Source: Parolsenella sp958406235 (GTDB taxonomy: Bacteria > Actinomycetota > Coriobacteriia > Coriobacteriales > Atopobiaceae). From it: a stretch of 63,065 bases of DNA. Under the pieces are notes generated by a model. The model was given only the letters and a program-made list of their open reading frames with translations, made no database searches and was not told where the DNA came from. How positions within the stretch are numbered: the first letter of the stretch is position 1; each line of letters opens with the position of its first letter. Location of the stretch: contig NZ_JBCLNF010000008.1 of the NCBI RefSeq assembly GCF_039062465.1, positions 1 through 63,065 on the forward strand, written 5' to 3'. Made by a program: the position numbers and the translations under genes. Shown in pieces: positions 50,921 to 61,104 of the stretch.

Positions 50921-52555
50921 CTAATAGACGAGAAGGTAGAGTTTGTCCCCCTCGAAAGCCATCTCAGCGACGGGATCGAAGGAGTCATAGTTCACGTTTC
51001 CGAAAAGCCGCTCCTTGTCCTCGGCGCTCATCTCCTCGTTAGCATAGGCCGTACCCTCGTATTCGTTAATCATATTGGTTGTTGTCCAATATGTCGCGAT
51101 GCTCCATGCCCTGTCGCGGAACAACGGGGCATTAACCGGATCTCGACCCATGCTCGGCGAGGAATCCGATGTCCTCGAGATAGTTGTGACAACGCACCCC
51201 GTCTCATTTTCGTAGTCGCGAATGGCGGTCTCAACCATCTCGGCATACCAACGTTCCTGTTCGTTTATCTGAAGCTCGACGCATGTGCCGATTCTGCAAA
51301 CAACAATTCCCGCAATCAGGACAACTGTAATGACGGCAACATTGAGCGCCTGCGCCGGCTTGGACGGCTCTGGCCACTTCGCACAAATTGACATGAGCAA
51401 GAGTCCAGAACTTGCCCCAAAACACCCAAGGAGCGTCCTTGCAGACATATCGTGATTTGCAGAGATGATCTGCACCGCAAACATCATGGACAGCATTGCC
51501 GCAATAGCCAGAAGGGACAGGAGCATCCTGAGAGGCTGACCACCGTTCGAACGCACCGTCAGGAGTAGAGCCCCAGCCAAAGGCGCCGTCGTCGTAAACA
51601 GGAGCAGATAGGGCAAATTGGAGTCCATGCCTCCGACGAACACATGGCTCAGGTTTTCCAAGACAAACAGGACATTCCCGGCAATCATCTCTAGGCTCAG
51701 AGCGCTCTCCCGCACGGGAAGGGAGGGGTCAACCATCCCACGCGCAACGAACAACGCATAGACCGCCTTTGCCCCAATCATGCTCAACAGGCCCGCGGCA
51801 AGCACCGCAAAGGCACTGCAAACCGCAGTGCGAGCAGCGTGTTCAAATCTTCTCGTGGACTCGGAGAGAGAGACGCCGATCGCAAGCTGGAGGTATATGA
51901 AAAGGGCAACCTGGTAGCACCAGGAAGAAAGCAGGAGGCAAATCACGACCACAAGCCATCTAAGCGCCTTTTTCCTTGCATCGCAGGCACGTTCGTCCGC
52001 AAGGATCGTCGCCGTCACATACAAGGCGCAAAACACAAAAAACAGTGCCGGGCCGTAAATCATTACGTAGCACTCGGGAAACCTCATCCAGTCCAGGAAG
52101 AATCCGTTTACGAAGAGGATGAGAAGGGCGAGGTCCGCAAGTAGCACCTTAAAGCGGCTCGCCCTCGCACAGTCTGCGCTGCTATCGCCGCCTGAAATGA
52201 GACGCCCGGCGACAACCGCCACGCACGTCGATATAAGCAGCAGGAACAAAACCGTCATTAGCGGCTGAACGGCCGCCTTCTGAATGTCCAGGAGATATGC
52301 GCCCTTCGCAAACAGGAAGCCTAGCGGACGACCGTTCCTGATATTAACCAGAGAGTCGTCCCTGGCGTATACGGCATACGTATCGCCCGAATAGTGAACG
52401 CGCAGAAAGGTCCCGTACGAAAGCAAGAGGACGCCCATATTGAGCAGTACACGACAAAGGAGGCTTACGCCGACACCTGGGAAGTCGCCCGCGCCGTCAT
52501 CGCTCGACGAGCGGCGTCGCCCCATCCCGTTCTTTTCGTAAGACGTGCTCACCAC
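50921..52555 (-). CDS. GtrII-family membrane glucosyltransferase
   Basis: The 544-residue multi-helix protein (about 10-11 membrane segments) resembles the GtrII (Glucos_trans_II) family that transfers glucose from undecaprenyl-phosphate-glucose to surface glycans outside the membrane. Characteristic are the GDTYAVYARDDSLVNIRNGRPLGF loop near the N-terminus and a soluble C-terminal segment ending EGDKLYLLVY. A GTG at 52555 with GAGGTGGG upstream is preferred over a TTG 12 codons earlier. The UndP-glucose donor could be made by the GtrB-like gene at 58341-59309. Confidence 0.78.
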   Translation of the reverse strand: MVSTSYEKNGMGRRRSSSDDGAGDFPGVGVSLLCRVLLNMGVLLLSYGTFLRVHYSGDTYAVYARDDSLVNIRNGRPLGFLFAKGAYLLDIQKAAVQPLMTVLFLLLISTCVAVVAGRLISGGDSSADCARASRFKVLLADLALLILFVNGFFLDWMRFPECYVMIYGPALFFVFCALYVTATILADERACDARKKALRWLVVVICLLLSSWCYQVALFIYLQLAIGVSLSESTRRFEHAARTAVCSAFAVLAAGLLSMIGAKAVYALFVARGMVDPSLPVRESALSLEMIAGNVLFVLENLSHVFVGGMDSNLPYLLLFTTTAPLAGALLLTVRSNGGQPLRMLLSLLAIAAMLSMMFAVQIISANHDMSARTLLGCFGASSGLLLMSICAKWPEPSKPAQALNVAVITVVLIAGIVVCRIGTCVELQINEQERWYAEMVETAIRDYENETGCVVTTISRTSDSSPSMGRDPVNAPLFRDRAWSIATYWTTTNMINEYEGTAYANEEMSAEDKERLFGNVNYDSFDPVAEMAFEGDKLYLLVY

Positions 52556-52591
52556 GGCCGTCCCACCTCGCCTCTCAAACCGTGCCTCCAA

Positions 52592-53884
52592 CTAGGCGCG
52601 ATCGCGCCGGAACAAGCCCGCAAGGCAGCGAGAGCGTTTTGTCCCCTCCAGCGTGGCAACGCGGATCACGTCGCCCCTCATGGAGCTGAGCTCCATCAAA
52701 CCGCTTCCCGACACCTCCGGCAGCAGGCGAACTCGGAGGTCCTCCTTCTCCAGCTGGCGAACAGACTCAACAAGGCTCTGGTTGCCGGGCGCATAGACAG
52801 CGATTTCCTCATCGTCGTCCACCGTCGCGACAAATGCGCGAAGCTCCGCGTCGGAGGTCGCCAGGCCCGCGAATACGATCACGGTCTTCCTAATGCCCCG
52901 AGCGCCGCACACGCGGGCAAAAAAGGCATCCGGCTCCTCGAGAAGCTGAGTCAAATCGTTCCAGTCATAGTCAGACCAACACGCCTTGTCGAGAAGCCCC
53001 CTGGCCTCAAGCTGCCTAAACTCGTCAAGAAACCTATCGAAGAACTGCTCGCAATACCTTCGCGCGAGACGCCATTGGTTCCAGCAGTAGCCCTTAAACT
53101 GTATGTTTGCGATGGCGGTGGCAAATGAGTCGTAGCGCTCAGTTCCCTCGGGGCGCAAAAAGCGCCAAACCTCGGCGTATTCCTCGCAAATGGGAAAGAC
53201 CTTGGACGGGGACTTAACCGACGAGCCGGAGTTATCGATGCGGTAGTGAAGGTAGCCCTGGCTTGCAAGGGCTACCTTCTTCGCCGCCATAAGCGCCTTG
53301 AGGTTAAACGAGGTGTCCTGAAACGACGCCCCCGGGGTTTCGAGAAATCTGATGCCTTCCTCCACTAGGAAGGCACGCCTATAGAGCCCACTCCAGATGG
53401 AAGCGGCGCTCCAGAGAACGCGCCTGTCATCAGCGACCGAATAGGGTTCTCCAAAGGGCAGGCCCTGACCGAGGTTCTCGACAAGGCAGTCGCTCTGGGG
53501 ATCGTCTCCCGTATGGTGCTCGTAGTAGTTGCTCTTCACCATGTCCGCACCGGTGTTCTCAGCGAGCGCCACTAGGCGCTCGAACATGTGCGAATCGGCA
53601 AAATCGTCGGGCTCGACGATGCCGACATAGTCCGACTCGCACATGTCGAGACCGATGTTCATAGACGCGCCGTAGCCGCTGTTCTCTTTCGAAATAACCT
53701 TGAACCGCGAATCGGCACGAGAATAGTTAGCGAGAATCTGGGGCGACGCATCCGTCGAACCGTCGTTTATACAGACGAAGCTAATGCTCTCGTATGTCTG
53801 GGCGGCCAAGCTGTTAAGACAGTGCTCGAGATACTTCTCGACGTTATAGACCGGGACCAGAACGGTCACTGATGGCTTGTCCAT
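52592..53884 (-). CDS. Glycosyltransferase family 2
   Basis: The 430-residue enzyme has an inverting GT2 (GT-A) domain: VTVLVPVYNVEKYLEHCLNS, INDGSTDAS, and VGIVEPDDFAD (DxD-like EPDD) near 90-100. The C-terminal part (about 300-430) is less conserved and helical. It is cytoplasmic with no membrane helix. Substrate is unknown. It lies 6 nt downstream of the trimodular enzyme and is followed closely by the GtrII-like gene, all in one transcript. Confidence 0.88.
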   Translation of the reverse strand: MDKPSVTVLVPVYNVEKYLEHCLNSLAAQTYESISFVCINDGSTDASPQILANYSRADSRFKVISKENSGYGASMNIGLDMCESDYVGIVEPDDFADSHMFERLVALAENTGADMVKSNYYEHHTGDDPQSDCLVENLGQGLPFGEPYSVADDRRVLWSAASIWSGLYRRAFLVEEGIRFLETPGASFQDTSFNLKALMAAKKVALASQGYLHYRIDNSGSSVKSPSKVFPICEEYAEVWRFLRPEGTERYDSFATAIANIQFKGYCWNQWRLARRYCEQFFDRFLDEFRQLEARGLLDKACWSDYDWNDLTQLLEEPDAFFARVCGARGIRKTVIVFAGLATSDAELRAFVATVDDDEEIAVYAPGNQSLVESVRQLEKEDLRVRLLPEVSGSGLMELSSMRGDVIRVATLEGTKRSRCLAGLFRRDRA

Positions 53885-53890
53885 AAGCTA

Positions 53891-56800
53891 TTATTCCCTG
53901 CCGCGAAGCGTTCGTCCGATTTTCTTTGCGACCTCGCGACGCCTCGAGCCAAGCGGCATAAGAGGGTCGACTATCTTGCGAATCGGGTTGTTTTCGCCCA
54001 GTGCAGGAGCGGGCATCCTGTTCTTCTTGGGCCTGGTGTTGCAAAGCAACGCAATGAGGTCCTCGTAGAACGGAGTCTCGCGAGCATACTTCCAGTAGTG
54101 CTGCCCCCAATCGCAGCCAGGGAGGTTCCAGGGCTTATCGCACCCAGCATAGTGGCGAATGAGCGGGTGCTGGCGAGCGGACATGTATTCCTTGTACGCA
54201 TATGCGGGAGCAAACGGGTAGACATTCGCAACGCGGTTTCCGCAGTCATGCATAACGTTCCACGCCTGGTCGAGGTAGACAACACGGCCCTGACAGTGCG
54301 CATTGAGAACATCCTGGTCATCGAAGATGAAGTCCCGGACGCTTGCGAACTCCAGCCACTGCCTCGTCGAATACGCCTTTCGCATCTCCGCAATGTTCAG
54401 CAGGAGCACTCCGGCCTGGAAATAGGCATAGGGATCCTTCATCCCAAGCTTGGTCTTCGTGTACTCGAGACGCCAGCCGTCATTCATATTCAGATTGCCC
54501 AGGTAGTCAACGTCGCGCGTCGCAGCGAGCAGGTTGTCGCCAAGCTCGATATCGTACAGCTTCGCGACGTCGCCCTCGATCACGAGGTCGGAGTCAAGAT
54601 ACAGGACTTTCTTATACTCGGGCATAACGTGCTGGATGATGAACCTGTAGTACGTCTCAATGCCAATGTGAGCGTTATTGGTCGCGAGGTCAAACTCGTT
54701 CATCACGGAAGAGACATCGTGAAAACGAAGCATGACATTATCGCTCTCGCCAATGAGGCAATCGCGCATGAGCTCCTGATGCTCGCCGGTAATGTTGCTC
54801 GTCAGGACAACGACATCATAGAAGCGTGTCGGATCTGCATTGTCCAGCATCGACCTAATGGTGGTGGTCACCATGGGCACATAGCCATCGTCCGCTGCGA
54901 ATACGACGGGCACGATCTTCCTGTCGGACGCCTCCTCATACGGAACAGACAGCTCGAGCCTACTCCTCTCGGGATGCTCGAACTGAACGCTCTGAAGCTC
55001 CTTGACGCGCAGGTTGGCGCCGGTCCTCTCCTGGTGGAGGAGGTAAATGTTGAAAAGGCGCTCGGCAAGATGGCCAGGGGTCCTAATCGCCTCAACACTA
55101 TAGAGGGAGAAGTCGGTCGCCTCGACAAAGCGCTCGAGGATCGGAAAGAGCCAGGCGCAATAATCCTGGAAGACCTTCTTGCGCATGATGAACATGTTGC
55201 AGAAACGGGAGCACTTGCCCAGAAGGAACGCCTCAGCATCCTCGGCATAATCCGGGTGCATCTCATTCAAAATGGCAATGACGCGGTGTAGGTCTTCCAC
55301 ATGAAGGAGGGGCGCAGCCTCATATTGTGCAAGGGGCGTATGATCCGGACCCGGGAACTTGCTCAGGTCCTTGCTTTCCGTCGTGATGACGTCATAGCCT
55401 TCGATCGCCTTGAGAATAGTCTTGTCATCGAGCCCGTAGCGCTTCTGGGTCTGGCCGTTAATGTAGCCGTCAAGGACCATGCCCCAGGCGTTCTCCTTGT
55501 GACTCACATCGGAAAAATCGAAGTAGCGACGGTAGTGACAGAAACCGTAATACTCGGCATCGACATTCTTCCAAGCCCAATACTGCGTCGTAAGTTCGCA
55601 ATACATCGGGTTCTGGTCAGAGATATTGTCCCCTTCATCATCGTGGAAGGCCCAGGGGAACTTATAGGCGGCATTGGCGCAACCGACCTGGACCGGCTGG
55701 AAGATCGTGCTGTCGAACAAATCGACATCCTTGTGGGTCGAAACAAAAATACGGACCGGCGACGCCCCGTACTTCGAATTCCTTGAACGCACCTTAATCT
55801 CCTCGATATGCTCCGCTGCCGACTTCCTGTACTTCAGATACATGTGCGTCGGCTCCTCACAGTCACGCATAAGTTCCTCAGCACGAGCCTTCCACTTCGC
55901 ATAGAGAGAGGTCTCCGAATAAGGCTCGCCCTTAGAGAGCGCAGAATACGACAGGTCCCTCGCGAAGCGCATAAGATTCGTAGCAGCCTCCTCCCGACCA
56001 GCAAGATCCACGAATGCGGAAAAGGCCTTTTCCTTTTCCGCAAGAGGGACGCGCTCGAACCACTCGTTTGCAGCGGACTCGACAAGTCGGTCGTTGAAAG
56101 CACGCGCAGCAGCCAGAACCTTCTCGTCACCAAGAGAAGCAGAGATATCTTCCGCCGCCCTGGAGCAATCGAGAAGGTCACGCGTCTCAGTAATGAAGCG
56201 GTCAGACGTCAGCTCGCGGTCGCTCGTAACTCCCCTGCCAATGTGATAGAGATAACCGGTAATTTCGTCATGCGAAACCTCGCCCGTCGAAAGACTGGCG
56301 AGCACGAATGCCTCGTAACCATCCTCTGCGCGAGAGAGACGCTCGGATGTCATCCTCTCGAAAGCCGCTTTAGCAAAGGAAGCGCCAACCAGTCTGTGAT
56401 CAACGTTCCAGTCTTTACCGCCTTTGTGAGGAGGGGTCTGGAAAATGGCCGAAAGAAGCTCGTCCCTATCAAGCTGCCCAAAGCCTGAATTGGCCCAGGC
56501 CTCAAATGAACGTGCGCGTCCTTCGTCGACATCCTCGCCCACACACTTAAGACCAAAGTGGACAATTTGACGTTCTTCTGACGGAAGGACCGCCGACAAG
56601 AGCCGGAGGGTATCAGGATCGAGCTCGTCATCGGCATCCAGGAACGTAATAAAGTCACCGCTAGCAGCGGCAACACCATCTCGCCTCGCAAGATGGGCGC
56701 CACCATTCACGGTCTTTGCCAGGACAACGAAGCGTTCGTCTTCCGCTGCATAGCGCTCGGCAATCTCCTTGCAGTTATCCGGACTGGCATCAATGACAAC

Positions 56801-56905
56801 AATCGCCTCCCAGTCAGCGAACGACTGGGCCTTCAGGCTATCAAGACAACCCGGAAGGTATTCCGCGTTGTTGTAGGCCGGAATCACAACTGAAAATTGC
56901 GGCAT
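53891..56905 (-). CDS. Trimodular glycosyltransferase (GT2-DUF4422-GT8)
   Basis: A 1004-residue protein with three glycosyltransferase-like modules. Residues 1-230 are GT2 (FSVVIPAYNNAEYLPGC, FLDADDELD with DADD at 90-93). About 384-630 is DUF4422 (RIFVSTHKDVDLF, FCHYRRYFDFS). About 664-890 is GT8 (VVFAADDGYVPM, LYLDSDLV with DSD at 771-773, plus AGVLLLNIAEMRK). The linker 240-380 is helical. No signal or membrane segment. AAGGAG lies before the ATG at 56905. Such polypeptides would add more than one sugar in sequence; this is inference from the domains. Confidence 0.88.
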   Translation of the reverse strand: MPQFSVVIPAYNNAEYLPGCLDSLKAQSFADWEAIVVIDASPDNCKEIAERYAAEDERFVVLAKTVNGGAHLARRDGVAAASGDFITFLDADDELDPDTLRLLSAVLPSEERQIVHFGLKCVGEDVDEGRARSFEAWANSGFGQLDRDELLSAIFQTPPHKGGKDWNVDHRLVGASFAKAAFERMTSERLSRAEDGYEAFVLASLSTGEVSHDEITGYLYHIGRGVTSDRELTSDRFITETRDLLDCSRAAEDISASLGDEKVLAAARAFNDRLVESAANEWFERVPLAEKEKAFSAFVDLAGREEAATNLMRFARDLSYSALSKGEPYSETSLYAKWKARAEELMRDCEEPTHMYLKYRKSAAEHIEEIKVRSRNSKYGASPVRIFVSTHKDVDLFDSTIFQPVQVGCANAAYKFPWAFHDDEGDNISDQNPMYCELTTQYWAWKNVDAEYYGFCHYRRYFDFSDVSHKENAWGMVLDGYINGQTQKRYGLDDKTILKAIEGYDVITTESKDLSKFPGPDHTPLAQYEAAPLLHVEDLHRVIAILNEMHPDYAEDAEAFLLGKCSRFCNMFIMRKKVFQDYCAWLFPILERFVEATDFSLYSVEAIRTPGHLAERLFNIYLLHQERTGANLRVKELQSVQFEHPERSRLELSVPYEEASDRKIVPVVFAADDGYVPMVTTTIRSMLDNADPTRFYDVVVLTSNITGEHQELMRDCLIGESDNVMLRFHDVSSVMNEFDLATNNAHIGIETYYRFIIQHVMPEYKKVLYLDSDLVIEGDVAKLYDIELGDNLLAATRDVDYLGNLNMNDGWRLEYTKTKLGMKDPYAYFQAGVLLLNIAEMRKAYSTRQWLEFASVRDFIFDDQDVLNAHCQGRVVYLDQAWNVMHDCGNRVANVYPFAPAYAYKEYMSARQHPLIRHYAGCDKPWNLPGCDWGQHYWKYARETPFYEDLIALLCNTRPKKNRMPAPALGENNPIRKIVDPLMPLGSRRREVAKKIGRTLRGRE

Positions 56906-57116
56906 AACGCTGCTCCTTTTATTTAACGACCCGCCATTTTATAGTCCATGACCAGGCCCTGACGCATCTGCCAACCGTCCACGATAAACTATAGGAGTAC
57001 ACAAGCGGCAAGAAAGCATCACGCTCGCCAGAAACTCAGGAGATGGCACAACTTGCAAAACGATTCGTTCACTGCCGTGTACAAAACAGCCGCAGAGGCG
57101 CTTTCCGTCCGCTCCA

Positions 57117-58292
57117 CTATTCGTTAGATTGATTCTGGGTGTCACATCGCTTAATCTTCACCGCGAACATGCGTCTTCGCATATCTAGAACGAATACTCC
57201 AATCGCAACCGAAATCAGATACACAAGAATGAGCTTAATTCCAGGAGAATGATTGATTATCCGATGAACAAGAGTCATCTTTCCGACCGGTTGCAGATTG
57301 ACCAGAAGAATATGAATCAGGTAAACATAAAGTGCGGCGCCTGATAGCTTTTTAATGACTGATTGCACTTCTACCGGCAAAGCTCGTAACTTGATCTCTT
57401 CTTTTTTTAATAGATGCAAGAGAAACAATGATTGCGCAACGCATAACGGCGATGAAATGCTAATTGGATAGGAATTATACCCTTCAGCTACACATCCGCT
57501 GAAATACCCATTTGAGGTCAGGCCCCAAATTATCATTGCGCACGTGCAAACAAAATAACCCGCTGCACACAGCGGGGCCGAAATGTCGTCCAAAAACGTT
57601 CTATATCTTCCGATGTATCCACCCAATAGGTAGTAGAAAGCGCAAATCGAATTGAACCGCGTCAACGAAAACAACTGATTGATGCCTAAATCATCAATTG
57701 GAAGAAATGTCTTGCAAAGGGGGACGATTACACTTGCATAACATGAGAGGCAAATTAGATAACGCATAAGACGTTTGTCATTAATCGCCAGCGAAAAGAG
57801 CGGAGTAACAAGATACAGATACAGAATGGAATATAGAAACCAGTAAGTATCATTAATCCTGTTACCAAGCAGACGAATGACAAAATCGATTGCCCCGCTT
57901 GACGACGCAATCAAATTAGCAGAATAAAAGTAAGCCGGGAATGTGGAGTACAAGAAATAAAAGAGAAGACTACCCGCCAGAAGAGAGACGCCAACTCTTC
58001 TAAACCGATTCAAAAAGAAATGAGTCGTCGAATACCGCTCGCGATAGCCAAGCAGATTCATACCACTGATCATAAAGAAAACCGGAACGGCAAAAATTGC
58101 TGCCGCTTGGAAAGCAACGGACTTTACCCAAGAGGCATCCATACTCGGCGAAAACACTCCTAGTGATACATGAAGGGCAACTACCGCAAAGCTCGACACA
58201 ATATTCAAAACATCAACGAAATAGTAGCGTTCTCTTGTTGCTAAATTCTTACTCACGTCGTCCGCAATCTGTTGAGATATAGCAAAATCCAA
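57117..58292 (-). CDS. Acyltransferase-3 family membrane protein, AT-rich
   Basis: The 391-residue protein has about ten membrane helices and begins its domain with YYFVDVLNIVSSFAVVALHVS, including the family's catalytic-type His. This fold O-acetylates or otherwise acylates sugars of surface glycans. Base composition is clearly lower in GC than the neighbours on both sides, suggesting recent transfer. It lies 48 nt downstream of the GtrB-like gene, on the same strand. Confidence 0.85.
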   Translation of the reverse strand: MDFAISQQIADDVSKNLATRERYYFVDVLNIVSSFAVVALHVSLGVFSPSMDASWVKSVAFQAAAIFAVPVFFMISGMNLLGYRERYSTTHFFLNRFRRVGVSLLAGSLLFYFLYSTFPAYFYSANLIASSSGAIDFVIRLLGNRINDTYWFLYSILYLYLVTPLFSLAINDKRLMRYLICLSCYASVIVPLCKTFLPIDDLGINQLFSLTRFNSICAFYYLLGGYIGRYRTFLDDISAPLCAAGYFVCTCAMIIWGLTSNGYFSGCVAEGYNSYPISISSPLCVAQSLFLLHLLKKEEIKLRALPVEVQSVIKKLSGAALYVYLIHILLVNLQPVGKMTLVHRIINHSPGIKLILVYLISVAIGVFVLDMRRRMFAVKIKRCDTQNQSNE

Positions 58293-58340
58293 TACTATCT
58301 AGGAAATGAAGCCCCGCGAACGGGTCAAGCCATATCCGCC

Positions 58341-59309
58341 CTACTCCTCCTCGTCCTTCTCCCAGGTGCGCTCGGAGATGACGTAGCGGGGCCTGTGCTT
58401 GCTCTCGAGGTAGATCTTGCCGACGTACTCGCCGATCACGCCGAGCGACAGCATCTGGACGCCGCCCATGAAGCACACCGCGGCGGTGGTTGAGGCCCAG
58501 CCGGCCACGGTGGCGCCGGCCGCGTGCGCGACGAGCACCCAGATGATAGCGACGAGGCTCGCGAGGGCCACGGCGAGGCCCGTCCACGTGATCAGGCGGA
58601 TGGGCTTGACCGACAGGCTCGTGATGCCGTTGACCGCGAGCGCCAGCATCTTGGAGAGCGGGTAGTGCGACTCGCCGGCCATGCGCTCGTGGCGCTCGTA
58701 GTAGACGCTCGTGCTCCTGAAGCCCACGAGCGGCACCATGCCGCGCAGGAACAGGTTGACCTCGCGGAACTCCGCCAGCGCGTCGAGGGCGCGGGCGCCC
58801 AGGAGGCGGTAGTCGGCGTGGTTGTAGACGCACTCCACGCCCATCGAGGAGAGCAGGCGGTAGAAGGACTGCGCCGTGAAGCGCTTGAAGAACGTGTCCG
58901 TCTCGCGGCTCGAGCGGACGCCGTAGACGACGTCGCAGCCGTCGAGGTAGGCGTCGACCATGGCCTCCATCGTCGCGATGTCGTCCTGGCCGTCGCAGTC
59001 GATCGAGATGGTGGCGTCGCAATGTCCGCGCGCCTCCATGAGGCCGCCGAGCAGGGCGTTCTGGTGGCCGCGGTTGCGGGAGAGCGAGCAGCCGCGGAAC
59101 GCCGGGTCGTCCGCCGCCAGGCCCTCGACGAGCTCCCAGGTGCGGTCGCGCGAGCCGTCGTTGACGAGCAGGACGTGGCTCGCGGGGTCGACCTTGCCCT
59201 TGGCGATGAGGTCCTCGAGCTCGGCCTTGAACAGGCCGCTCGTGATCGGCAGGACCTCCTCCTCGTTGTAGCAGGGGATGACGATGGCTAGGACTGGCGG
59301 CTTGCGCAT
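58341..59309 (-). CDS. GtrB-like GT2 polyprenyl-phosphate glycosyltransferase
   Basis: The 322-residue protein has a GT2 domain (LAIVIPCYNEEEVLP, VNDGSRDRTW, SIDCDGQDD) followed by two C-terminal membrane helices (about 235-290). This is the layout of GtrB/DPM1-type enzymes that load glucose or another sugar onto undecaprenyl phosphate. It would supply lipid-linked sugar for the GtrII-like and GT-C enzymes nearby. No GtrA flippase gene is seen in the window. Its GC content is high, like the core genome, between two AT-richer genes. Confidence 0.9.
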   Translation of the reverse strand: MRKPPVLAIVIPCYNEEEVLPITSGLFKAELEDLIAKGKVDPASHVLLVNDGSRDRTWELVEGLAADDPAFRGCSLSRNRGHQNALLGGLMEARGHCDATISIDCDGQDDIATMEAMVDAYLDGCDVVYGVRSSRETDTFFKRFTAQSFYRLLSSMGVECVYNHADYRLLGARALDALAEFREVNLFLRGMVPLVGFRSTSVYYERHERMAGESHYPLSKMLALAVNGITSLSVKPIRLITWTGLAVALASLVAIIWVLVAHAAGATVAGWASTTAAVCFMGGVQMLSLGVIGEYVGKIYLESKHRPRYVISERTWEKDEEE

Positions 59310-59404
59310 GGGTGCTCCATAGGTTGCGTGTTGTTGCGGACGCGGGGTTCGTGCGTCCGACGGCTACTGATGCATTTTAAGCGGCTTGATATCCAGGCGA
59401 CTCA

Positions 59405-60994
59405 TCAGATTATTGTGTCACGGCTTTTATCTCGAGAGCGACAAGGCTCCGCCACCGCAAGCGCTACATAAAATAGAGAATACAAGAACAGGTAGCGTGC
59501 CCTGCATTCAAATATCAGCAGAAATGCCGATAGCATTAGCAGAGACAGAGCCATTACGGCAGCAAATCGCATGGAGCTATGCTCGCAAGATTGATCATGC
59601 TTGATAGCTCTAAAACAATTCATACAGGCAAGTACTAGCACTGCCAGCCAAATCGCCTGCTCAATAAGCCTGAAGCCGCGTTCTCCCCTGACAAATTCTG
59701 GAGATTGCTGCTCCTCCTGATCCATCGTTATTCCATAGATGCTTCGGACTATAGTTGATTTTCCCGTAACCGAAGTGAAGAAAGTGCCCTCTACTTTCCA
59801 GGCAAAAGTACCGTCTGCATAAGTAGTCAAATTTTTTTGAAACAAAAGCTTTGCTAGTCCTGTAGGCCCAAGATTTTCAAGGTGCTCGCGCCACAATTGA
59901 ATTTGCGCTGCCTTTCGCTCTCTAGGATCAGCAATCCCAGATGAGAGCACATTTTCTTCAACCGAGTACACCCCTCTCGCGTCTGGATTAATTCCCATTG
60001 CCAGAAAATGAGTCATTCCATAGGAGGCGTTAGGGTTGATATCCACATAACTTCCCGCAACGCAGTGGGAAGTTACGCCAGCGAGTAGCAAACCGCACAC
60101 CACTGCAATTCCGCAAAGTAAAGAGCTAACTTTAGTAAATGAAGACGAAAAAACGGAATTAGCATTCCGACGCGACCTCATAATCGCCGACAGACAGCCA
60201 AAAAACGCTATAGAAAGAGTGACAAATATAACGGTTGGCTTTACTCGATATCCCAACAGGGTAAAGAAGGATATGAAAAATGCAGATGGGATGCGCTTCG
60301 GTATGCACACCCAGCTCCATAGTATAAGGGACACGAACAACAGCCCAAAGGTATCTGAGTAGGGGACCATGACCCAAGGACTCAACCCTACCAACAAACT
60401 CGAAATCAGCTGAAACTTAATCGCCGGCAATTCACCGAATTGCTTCGCGCAGACCTCGGAAACTAAGAGGATAGAAACATCCACAGAAGCAAGGCTAACC
60501 ACGGACAGCAACGTATACGGATTGACGGAAATCACCTTTGCAAATGCGGCAATCTTAGTGAATAGGCCAAAGAGAAATAGCTGGTTTGGATACTGGGACA
60601 AATACCCAGCATAAGTAGATAAATCAACAACGCCTCGTGCTCGCGCTGTAAGCACCTCGACATCCCAACCGTTTGTAAAGCCGCAAGCCCACTGAAGATA
60701 CAGCTGGGCCAGAAGAAGGGATACGAATAGCACGCCCCTCAATAAATGGGCGTTTCCATTAACAGTATCAACGGCCTTATCCTTCCTGCCAAAAAAGAAA
60801 ACAAGGCCAATAATTAAAAGGCACATGGGAAGCACAACCATGACAGATTTAACCTGGGTGCTGGCTTTACATGCATAGTCAAAGAAAGGGGCAATGCCAA
60901 GGACAGAAAAAAGGGTGAACGCAAGATACGCACCGAATACCAAGAGGGTCATTCGCATCGCTGCACCCAATAAATGTTCACGGCTCAAAAACAT
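59405..60994 (-). CDS. GT-C family membrane glycosyltransferase
   Basis: The 529-residue protein has about 12 membrane helices and a large outward loop with GFTNGWDVEVLTARARG (containing the acidic WD-E pair typical of GT-C enzymes) and YPNQLFLFGLF. A hydrophilic C-terminal part contains NVLSSGIADPRERKAAQIQLW. It is likely a polyprenyl-phosphate-sugar-dependent transferase acting outside the membrane. No closer subfamily is assigned. It is AT-rich compared with core genes, like the acyltransferase at 57117-58292. Confidence 0.8.
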   Translation of the reverse strand: MFLSREHLLGAAMRMTLLVFGAYLAFTLFSVLGIAPFFDYACKASTQVKSVMVVLPMCLLIIGLVFFFGRKDKAVDTVNGNAHLLRGVLFVSLLLAQLYLQWACGFTNGWDVEVLTARARGVVDLSTYAGYLSQYPNQLFLFGLFTKIAAFAKVISVNPYTLLSVVSLASVDVSILLVSEVCAKQFGELPAIKFQLISSLLVGLSPWVMVPYSDTFGLLFVSLILWSWVCIPKRIPSAFFISFFTLLGYRVKPTVIFVTLSIAFFGCLSAIMRSRRNANSVFSSSFTKVSSLLCGIAVVCGLLLAGVTSHCVAGSYVDINPNASYGMTHFLAMGINPDARGVYSVEENVLSSGIADPRERKAAQIQLWREHLENLGPTGLAKLLFQKNLTTYADGTFAWKVEGTFFTSVTGKSTIVRSIYGITMDQEEQQSPEFVRGERGFRLIEQAIWLAVLVLACMNCFRAIKHDQSCEHSSMRFAAVMALSLLMLSAFLLIFECRARYLFLYSLFYVALAVAEPCRSRDKSRDTII

Positions 60995-61104
60995 AATCCT
61001 CCAAATTAGCGGCGATTCCTACGCCTCATGCATCTCATGCATGAATGCCATCAAGTTTTTCATGTTGCGCTCGATACATCTTCGCCCAAAGCACCGCAGC
61101 AGCT

